From an uncultured Burkholderiales bacterium (GTDB lineage: Bacteria > Pseudomonadota > Gammaproteobacteria > Burkholderiales > Burkholderiaceae_D), in NCBI GenBank assembly GCA_937872165.1, contig CALMOR010000215.1:31703-61580 (forward strand): a DNA stretch of 29,878 nucleotides. Reading direction: 5' to 3'. The position numbers were made by a program, and so were the translations under genes. Positions 24,963 through 29,878 of the stretch are shown one piece after another. The number at the start of each line of letters is the position of its first letter. Position 1 is the stretch's first letter. The notes under the pieces are model-generated. The model saw only the letters and a list, made by a program, of their open reading frames with translations. It did no database searches and was not told the DNA's origin.

Positions 24963-25940
24963 ATGAACGAACGAGTCGAACCCGAGGAAGGCGTCGTCGG
25001 CCGCAAGTCCGACCGCATCCTCCTGCCGGGCGGTGCGGGACTGGTCGGCCAGAACCTCGTCGCGCGGCTGGTCGCCCGCGGCTACACCGACATCGTCGTG
25101 ATCGACAAGCATCGCGCGAATCTCGACGTGCTCCGTCGCGTGCAGCCCGGCATCACCGTCGAATTCGCCGACCTGTCGCGGCCCGGCGAATGGGACCGCC
25201 TCTTCGACGGTGCCGACGTCGTCGTGATGCTCCAGGCGCAGATCGGCGGCATCGACTGGCAGGACTTCGTGCGCAACAACGTCGACTCGACCCGGGTCGT
25301 CCTCGACATCGTCGAGCGGAAGCAGATTCCCTATCTGGTTCACATCAGCTCGTCGGTCGTCGAGTCGGTCGCCGACGACTTCTACACGCGCTCGAAGAAG
25401 GAACAGGAGCGGATGGTGCTCGACAGCGGCATCGTGTGCCCGATCCTGAGGCCCACGCTGATGTTCGGCTGGTTCGACCGCAAACACCTGGGCTGGTTGT
25501 CGCGTTTCATGAGGAAGGTGCCGATATTCCCGGTGCCGGGCGATGGGCGCTACATGCGGCAGCCGCTGTATGTCGGCGACTTCTGCAACGTCATCATCAG
25601 CTGCATCGAGCATCGCGTGCGCGACGGTATCCACAACATCTCGGGACACGAGCGGATCGACTACATCGACATCATCCGCGACATCAAACGCGTGACGCGG
25701 GCGAAGGCATCGATCGTCAAGGTGCCGTATGGTCTCTTCCATTCGCTGCTCGCGACCTGGGCGCTGTTCGACCGGAACCCGCCGTTCACGACGCAGCAGC
25801 TCGCCGCGTTGATCGCCAGGGACGAGTTCGAGGTGTCGGACTGGCCCGGCCGCTTCGGTGTCGCTTACACCCCGTTCGCCCGGGCCATCGACGAGACCTT
25901 CAACGACGCGCGCTACGGCCACGTCGAGCTCGAGTTCTGA
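24963..25940 (+). CDS. Extended SDR, NAD-dependent sugar epimerase/dehydratase family
   Basis: 325 residues. The N-terminal NAD loop GGAGLVGQNLV (23-33) is G-x2-G-x2-G. The catalytic residues are Ser130 or Ser131 (HISSSVVES) and Tyr141-x3-Lys145 (YTRSK). Later, ILRPTLMFGWFDRKHLGWL and the QPLYVGDFCNVI segment resemble extended SDRs acting on lipid-linked or nucleotide sugars (NDUFA9-like and epimerase groups). The protein carries about 17 extra residues before the Rossmann strand. The start ATG 24963 lies 19 bp after the DprE2-like stop, so it is operonic. Substrate unknown. From context it may alter the polyprenyl-linked sugar made by the three genes before it, or a nucleotide sugar used with the FAD enzyme encoded next. 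Confidence 0.88.
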   Translation: MNERVEPEEGVVGRKSDRILLPGGAGLVGQNLVARLVARGYTDIVVIDKHRANLDVLRRVQPGITVEFADLSRPGEWDRLFDGADVVVMLQAQIGGIDWQDFVRNNVDSTRVVLDIVERKQIPYLVHISSSVVESVADDFYTRSKKEQERMVLDSGIVCPILRPTLMFGWFDRKHLGWLSRFMRKVPIFPVPGDGRYMRQPLYVGDFCNVIISCIEHRVRDGIHNISGHERIDYIDIIRDIKRVTRAKASIVKVPYGLFHSLLATWALFDRNPPFTTQQLAALIARDEFEVSDWPGRFGVAYTPFARAIDETFNDARYGHVELEF

Positions 25941-25941
25941 C

Positions 25942-27228
25942 GTGGGCCAGCGCATCGCCGTCCTCGGCGCGGGGCCCATGGGGCTCGCGGTCGCCTATCA
26001 GCTCGCTCGCGACGGGCACGTCCCGGTCGTCTTCGAGGCCGACGACCGGGTCGGCGGCATGAGCGCGGCGTTCGACTTCTCCGGTCTCACCATCGAGCGC
26101 TACTACCACTTCCACTGCATCTCCGATCACGCGTTCCTGAAGATGCTCGACGAGCTCGGAATCGCGGACCGCATGCACTGGGTCGAGACGAAGATGGGTT
26201 ACTGGTACGGCAACCGCCTGCAGGCCTGGGGCAATCCGCTCGCGTTGCTGCGCTTCCGCGGTCTCGGACCGATCGCGAAGATCCGCTACGGCCTCCATGC
26301 CTTCCTCTGCACGAAACGGAAGGACTGGCGTCCACTCGATCACGTCGAGGCCATCGGCTGGATCAGGCGCTGGGTCGGCGCGCAAGCGTACGAGGTGCTG
26401 TGGCGTCGTCTGTTCGACTACAAGTTCTACGACCTCGCGGACAACCTGTCGGCGGCCTGGATCTGGAGTCGCATCCGACGGATCGGTCGCTCGCGCTACG
26501 ACCTCTTCCGCGAGAAGCTCGGCTATCTCGACGGCGGATCCAGTACGCTGCTGGAGGCCATGCGCGCCGACATCGAAGCGCACGGCGGCGTCATGCGGCT
26601 GAAGTGCCCGGTGTCGCGCGTGGTCATCGATGCTGGACAGGTCACCGGCATCGAGGCCGGCGGTCTGCCGGAGGCCTTCGACAAGGTCGTCAGCACCGTG
26701 CCGCTGCCCTATGTCCCACGACTGATGCCGGACCTTCCGGCCGACATCCTCGAACGCTTCGCGCGGCTGAAGAACATCGCCGTCGTATGCGTGATCGCCA
26801 AGCTCCGCCGCGCGGTCACGAACAACTTCTGGTTGAACACGAACGATCCCGACATGGACATCCCCGGCCTCGTCGAATACACCAACCTGCGTCCGTTGGA
26901 CGAGCACGTCGTGTACGTGCCCTTCTACATGCCCGGCGAACATCCCAAGTTTGCCGACGAAGACCGGGTCTTCCTCGACAAGGTCCGCACCTATCTCAAG
27001 AAGATCAATCCACGCCTCGTCGACGACGACTTCATCGACATGCGTGCGAGCCGTTATCGCCACGCGCAACCGATCTGTCAGCCCGGCTACCTGGAACAGC
27101 TTCCCCCGGTCGCGCTGCCGGTCCGCGGCCTCTGGGTCGCCGATACGTCCTACTACTATCCCGAGGACCGGGGCATCTCGGAGAGCATCGACTTCGGCAG
27201 GAAGATGGCACGGGATGCGGTCGCGTGA
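25942..27228 (+). CDS. FAD/NAD(P)-dependent oxidoreductase, amine-oxidase-like fold
   Basis: 428 residues from GTG 25942. The FAD dinucleotide-binding motif AVLGAGPMGLAVAYQL begins at residue 6 and continues with VFEADDRVGGMSAAF, so an earlier in-frame ATG at 25858 inside the previous gene is unlikely. The GTG lies one base after the SDR stop. C-terminally, GLWVADTSYYYPEDRGISESIDFGRKMA is the usual FAD-contact end of the protoporphyrinogen-oxidase/amine-oxidase superfamily. Relatives occur in glycan clusters beside extended SDR and GtrA genes. I see no clear evidence that it is UDP-galactopyranose mutase, although a flavin-dependent mutase or desaturase cannot be excluded. The true reaction is unknown. 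The stop overlaps the next gene as GTGA. Confidence 0.88.
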   Translation: MGQRIAVLGAGPMGLAVAYQLARDGHVPVVFEADDRVGGMSAAFDFSGLTIERYYHFHCISDHAFLKMLDELGIADRMHWVETKMGYWYGNRLQAWGNPLALLRFRGLGPIAKIRYGLHAFLCTKRKDWRPLDHVEAIGWIRRWVGAQAYEVLWRRLFDYKFYDLADNLSAAWIWSRIRRIGRSRYDLFREKLGYLDGGSSTLLEAMRADIEAHGGVMRLKCPVSRVVIDAGQVTGIEAGGLPEAFDKVVSTVPLPYVPRLMPDLPADILERFARLKNIAVVCVIAKLRRAVTNNFWLNTNDPDMDIPGLVEYTNLRPLDEHVVYVPFYMPGEHPKFADEDRVFLDKVRTYLKKINPRLVDDDFIDMRASRYRHAQPICQPGYLEQLPPVALPVRGLWVADTSYYYPEDRGISESIDFGRKMARDAVA

Positions 27229-27629
27229 TCCGTGCGTTCGGGTCGCGGCAGTTCGTCCTCTTCCTCGTTACCGGCGGTACCGCCGCGGCCGTCAACTTCG
27301 CATCGCGCATCGTCTACAACCGATGGATGGGATTCTCGGCGGCCGTCGTGCTCGCCTACGTCACGGGCATGATCACGGCCTTCGTCCTCGCGCGGCTCTT
27401 CGTCTTCAGGGACAGCAAGCAGGCGGTCCATCGTTCCGTCGTCTTCTTCGTTCTCGTCAACGTCGTCGCGATCCTGCAGACCTGGGCCATCAGCATCGCG
27501 CTGGCTTACTACCTGCTCCCCGCGCTCGGCGTACGCAGCTACGTGGCCGAGATCGCGCACGCCGCCGGCGTGGTGGTGCCGGTCTTCACCAGCTATCTCG
27601 GCCACAGGCGCTGGTCGTTCCGCGCCTGA
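27225..27629 (+). CDS. GtrA-like small membrane protein, putative lipid-linked sugar flippase
   Basis: 134 residues from GTG 27225, whose codon overlaps the previous stop (GTGA, 27225-27228). The protein has four predicted membrane spans and the GtrA-family pattern: an FVLFLVTGGTAAAVNF start, a central VTGMITAFVLARLFVF and the C-terminal FTSYLGHRRWSFR. GtrA-like proteins are thought to help move polyprenyl-phosphate sugars across the inner membrane or to anchor the transferases that use them. In mycobacteria a GtrA-like protein, Rv3789, is encoded next to dprE1. Its place here, inside the polyprenyl-phosphate-arabinose-like operon, supports the same link. The frame continues far upstream as the non-coding register of the FAD gene and should not be read as coding. 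Confidence 0.9.
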   Translation: MIRAFGSRQFVLFLVTGGTAAAVNFASRIVYNRWMGFSAAVVLAYVTGMITAFVLARLFVFRDSKQAVHRSVVFFVLVNVVAILQTWAISIALAYYLLPALGVRSYVAEIAHAAGVVVPVFTSYLGHRRWSFRA

Positions 27630-27634
27630 CCGCG

Positions 27635-28588
27635 ATGAACGTCCGTCGCGCGGTCGTCGGCTTCCTGCTCGTCACCGTCGCCTACCTCGCGGCGCTGGCT
27701 TGGGCCGATTCGCGCAATCAGGTCTTCTCCGCGCTGCCGCGGCTCGTCTCGGCGCTTCCGCTGCTCGCCGCGATGTCGCTGCTGTCGTACGTGGTGCGCT
27801 ATGCACGCTGGCGCTGGTTGCTGACCCGCGCGGGCTTCCGGACCGCCGTGGTGCCCGGCTTCCTCGCCTACCTCGCGGGCTTCGCATTCACCGCCACGCC
27901 GGGCAAGGTCGGCGAGCTGCTGCGCATCCGTTATCTCGTTCCTCGAGGCGTGCCGGCAGATCGCGTGGTCGCGGCCTTCGTCTACGAACGTGCTTTCGAC
28001 CTCGTGGTCGTCCTCTTTCTCGCATCGCTGTCGATCCTGCGCTCGAGCGTATTCCTGCTCGCGCTTGCCTTCGTCTTCGCGTTCGTCGCAATCGTCGTGC
28101 TGATTGCGACCCATCCCGATTGGCTGGACCGATCGTCGGCGCGCTTCAAGCTCGACGAACGAGGAGCGCCCGCGCGCTTCGTCGGCACGCTGCGCGACGG
28201 CCTCGCGCTGTGCAGGACGTGGGCGACGCTGGCGGACGCGTCGGTCGCGGTCGTCACCGGCATCGTCGCGTGGAGCATCACGTCCGCCTCGTTCGTATGG
28301 CTGCTCGGCGCGCTCGACGTACCGCTCGCGACACGTCCCGCATTCGGGATCTACCCGACCGCGATGCTGGCGGGCGCCGCTTCGATGCTGCCCGGGGGCA
28401 TCGGCTCGACCGAAGCCGCCATCGTCGCGCTGCTGGCCGTCGCGGGCGTTCCGCTCGCGCTTGCGACCCTCGCGGCCGTGGGCATCAGGCTCGCCTCGCT
28501 GTGGTTCGCCATCGTCTGCGGCTTCATCGCGGTCGCGACGCTCGAATGGGCGGCCGCGTCGACGGGGCGGCGGCGGCCCGCTATATGA
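27635..28588 (+). CDS. Integral membrane protein, LPG-synthase TM region (UPF0104) family
   Basis: 317 residues from ATG 27635, 5 bp after the GtrA stop. There are about seven to eight hydrophobic segments. The family marks are VVRYARWRWLLTRAG near residues 50-64, the FTATPGKVGELLRIRYL segment (about 88-104) and the glycine-rich MLPGGIGSTEAAIVALL (about 251-267), all seen in the lysylphosphatidylglycerol synthase TM (YbhN/AglD/UPF0104) family. Members are flippase-like membrane domains, and some work in lipid-linked glycan pathways such as archaeal AglD. It may move or use the lipid-linked sugar made by this operon, but that is inference. Its stop TGA forms part of a TATGAT box that may start transcription of gmd. 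Confidence 0.9.
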   Translation: MNVRRAVVGFLLVTVAYLAALAWADSRNQVFSALPRLVSALPLLAAMSLLSYVVRYARWRWLLTRAGFRTAVVPGFLAYLAGFAFTATPGKVGELLRIRYLVPRGVPADRVVAAFVYERAFDLVVVLFLASLSILRSSVFLLALAFVFAFVAIVVLIATHPDWLDRSSARFKLDERGAPARFVGTLRDGLALCRTWATLADASVAVVTGIVAWSITSASFVWLLGALDVPLATRPAFGIYPTAMLAGAASMLPGGIGSTEAAIVALLAVAGVPLALATLAAVGIRLASLWFAIVCGFIAVATLEWAAASTGRRRPAI

Positions 28589-28589
28589 T
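28584..28589 (+). promoter_or_regulatory. Candidate -10 box (TATGAT) upstream of gmd
   Basis: TATGAT overlaps the stop codon of the LPG-synthase-TM-like gene and is followed by CCG, identical to the 9-mer TATGATCCG at 15573-15581. The start would be near 28596, about 100 nt before gmd. The upstream sequence is GC-rich with no clear -35. Confidence 0.3.
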
Positions 28590-28697
28590 CCGGTTCCCCG
28601 AAGCCCGACGCGTCCGCACGGATTGCTTGCGCATACGTCGCGCGGACCGCATCGCCGCCGCTTTCCCGACTTCTTCACGAACCCCCAACAACTCCTC

Positions 28698-29735
28698 ATG
28701 CCCAAGACAGCCATCATCACTGGTATCTCCGGCCAAGACGGCGCCTATCTCTCCCAGCTCCTGCTCGACAAGGGCTACAAGGTCTTCGGTACCTACCGCC
28801 GCACCAGCTCCGTCAACTTCTGGCGGATCGAGGAACTCGGCATCGACAAGCATCCGAACCTCGAACTGGTCGAGTACGACCTCACCGACCTGGGCACCAG
28901 CATCTCGCTCGTCAAGCGAGCCGAACCCGACGAGATCTACAACCTCGCGGCGCAGAGCTTCGTCGGCGTGTCGTTCGAGCAGCCGACGACGACCGCGCAT
29001 ATCACCGGCATCGGCGCGCTCAACCTGCTCGAGGCGATCCGCCTGCTGAACACGAAGATCCGCTTCTATCAGGCCTCCACGTCCGAGATGTTCGGCAAGG
29101 TGCAGGCGATCCCGCAGAAGGAGGACACGCCGTTCTATCCGCGCAGCCCCTACGGCGTCGCCAAGCTGTACGCGCACTGGATGACGATCAACTATCGCGA
29201 GTCGTACGACATCTTCGGCTGCAGCGGCATCCTCTTCAATCACGAGTCGCCGCTGCGGGGCCGCGAGTTCGTCACGCGCAAGATCACCGACACGGTAGCC
29301 AAGATCAAGCTCGGCAAGCAGGACGTCCTCGAGCTCGGCAACATGGATGCGAAGCGCGACTGGGGCTTCGCGAAGGAATACGTCGACGGCATGTACCGCA
29401 TGCTGCAGGTCGACACGCCCGACACCTACGTGCTCGCGACGAACCGTACCGAGACGGTCCGCGACTTCGTGACGATGGCGTTCGCTGCGGCCGGCTTATC
29501 GATCGAATGGAGCGGCGAGGCCGAGTCCGAAGTCGGCAGGGACACGGCGACCGGCAAGACGCTGATCCGCGTCAACCCGCGCTTCTATCGTCCGGCCGAA
29601 GTCGAGCTGCTGATCGGCGACGCGAGCAAGGCCGAGGCGGTGCTCGGCTGGAAGCCCACGACGACGCTCGAGCAGCTGTGCCAGATGATGGTCGAGGCGG
29701 ATCTGCGCCGCAACGCCGGGGCGGGATCCTTCTGA
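28698..29735 (+). CDS. gmd: GDP-mannose 4,6-dehydratase
   Basis: 345 residues, the usual length for Gmd. It converts GDP-D-mannose to GDP-4-keto-6-deoxy-D-mannose in the cytoplasm. The N-terminal NADP loop is TGISGQDGAYL. The catalytic set is in ASTSEMFG (Thr/Ser and Glu), with Tyr152 and Lys156 in YGVAK. NHESPLRGREFVTRKIT is the signature Gmd segment around the substrate and NADP site. ATG 28698 is chosen because the family start (TAIITGISGQDG) follows directly; the frame is open far upstream only as shadow. A 109-bp gap separates it from the preceding gene, so it may have its own promoter. The product feeds either a GDP-D-rhamnose or a GDP-L-fucose branch, decided by the truncated next gene. 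Confidence 0.97.
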   Translation: MPKTAIITGISGQDGAYLSQLLLDKGYKVFGTYRRTSSVNFWRIEELGIDKHPNLELVEYDLTDLGTSISLVKRAEPDEIYNLAAQSFVGVSFEQPTTTAHITGIGALNLLEAIRLLNTKIRFYQASTSEMFGKVQAIPQKEDTPFYPRSPYGVAKLYAHWMTINYRESYDIFGCSGILFNHESPLRGREFVTRKITDTVAKIKLGKQDVLELGNMDAKRDWGFAKEYVDGMYRMLQVDTPDTYVLATNRTETVRDFVTMAFAAAGLSIEWSGEAESEVGRDTATGKTLIRVNPRFYRPAEVELLIGDASKAEAVLGWKPTTTLEQLCQMMVEADLRRNAGAGSF

Positions 29736-29763
29736 CCTCGCAAGAGACGAGCGAGTCCACGCG

Positions 29764-29878
29764 ATGACGAGCGATCCTGTGGGCGACGCGGCCGCGTCGC
29801 ACGGCCGCCGCGTGCTGCTGACCGGAGCGCGCGGCTTCACCGGCGGCCCGATGCGTCGCGAGCTCGAGGCCGCGGGCT
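29764..29878 (+). CDS. SDR-family sugar-nucleotide enzyme, probably GDP-6-deoxy-D-mannose reductase (3' truncated)
   Basis: Only the first 38 codons lie in the window. They encode a leader (MTSDPVGDAAASHG) and then RVLLTGARGFTGG, the G-x2-G-x2-G NAD(P) loop of an extended SDR. It follows gmd by 28 bp in the same direction. A reductase of the GDP-4-keto-6-deoxymannose intermediate (Rmd, giving GDP-D-rhamnose) or an epimerase-reductase (Fcl, giving GDP-L-fucose) usually sits here. The loop TGARGFTGG looks closer to Rmd-type enzymes, but too little is visible to decide. Confidence 0.75.
   Translation, partial: MTSDPVGDAAASHGRRVLLTGARGFTGGPMRRELEAAG

Noticed and set aside
25942..27228. Assignment of the FAD oxidoreductase as UDP-galactopyranose mutase
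   Set aside because: It shares the FAD-binding start, but I could not recognise the mutase-specific substrate motifs. The C-terminal segment fits the broader amine-oxidase/protoporphyrinogen-oxidase group better.

Overview
The window is a dense surface-polysaccharide (O-antigen or capsule type) biosynthesis and export locus from a high-GC Gram-negative bacterium, most likely a Proteobacterium. This rests on the strong G/C bias at third codon positions, the Wzm/Wzt-type ABC exporter with a carbohydrate-binding tail, the WbsX-type transferase domain, and GDP-mannose dehydratase. The sequence alone does not fix the genus. I saw no rRNA, tRNA, CRISPR array, insertion sequence or phage gene.

Layout. 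(1) 1-607: 3' part of a UDP-glucuronate 4-epimerase-like SDR gene. (2) 694-2523: a polytopic membrane protein resembling GT-C transferases, followed by a visibly AT-richer spacer. (3) 2633-11221, plus strand: ABC permease (wzm), ABC ATPase with C-terminal O-antigen-binding domain (wzt), a giant methyltransferase/coiled-coil/GT2/WbsX protein, a GT4 transferase and a second methyltransferase. (4) 11193-12575, minus strand: phosphomannomutase/phosphoglucomutase, overlapping its convergent neighbour. (5) 12763-19027, plus strand: a GT8-like/beta/GT4 fusion, a DUF4214 coiled-coil protein and two GT4 transferases. (6) 19035-21032, minus strand: a second large GT-C-like membrane protein. (7) A 421-bp divergent intergenic region, then 21454-28588, plus strand, a compact and mostly overlapping operon: HAD-UbiA fusion, DprE1-like flavoenzyme, DprE2-like SDR, extended SDR, FAD oxidoreductase, GtrA-like protein and LPG-synthase-TM-like protein. 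(8) 28698-end: gmd and the first codons of a second GDP-sugar SDR, probably a GDP-6-deoxymannose reductase.

How the genes may work together. Phosphomannomutase, Gmd and the truncated SDR would supply a GDP-6-deoxyhexose (D-rhamnose or L-fucose). The epimerase at the left edge would supply a uronic acid. The GT2, WbsX, GT4 and GT8 domains would assemble the chain on the cytoplasmic face, and Wzm/Wzt would export it. The methyltransferase joined to a long coiled coil recalls the chain-terminating ruler WbdD. The most notable part is region 7: HAD-UbiA, DprE1-like and DprE2-like genes match the mycobacterial route to polyprenyl-phosphoryl-D-arabinofuranose. It sits beside two GT-C-like membrane proteins that could use such a lipid-linked donor in the periplasm. 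The four extra genes after dprE2 have no assigned step and are the best candidates for undescribed chemistry.
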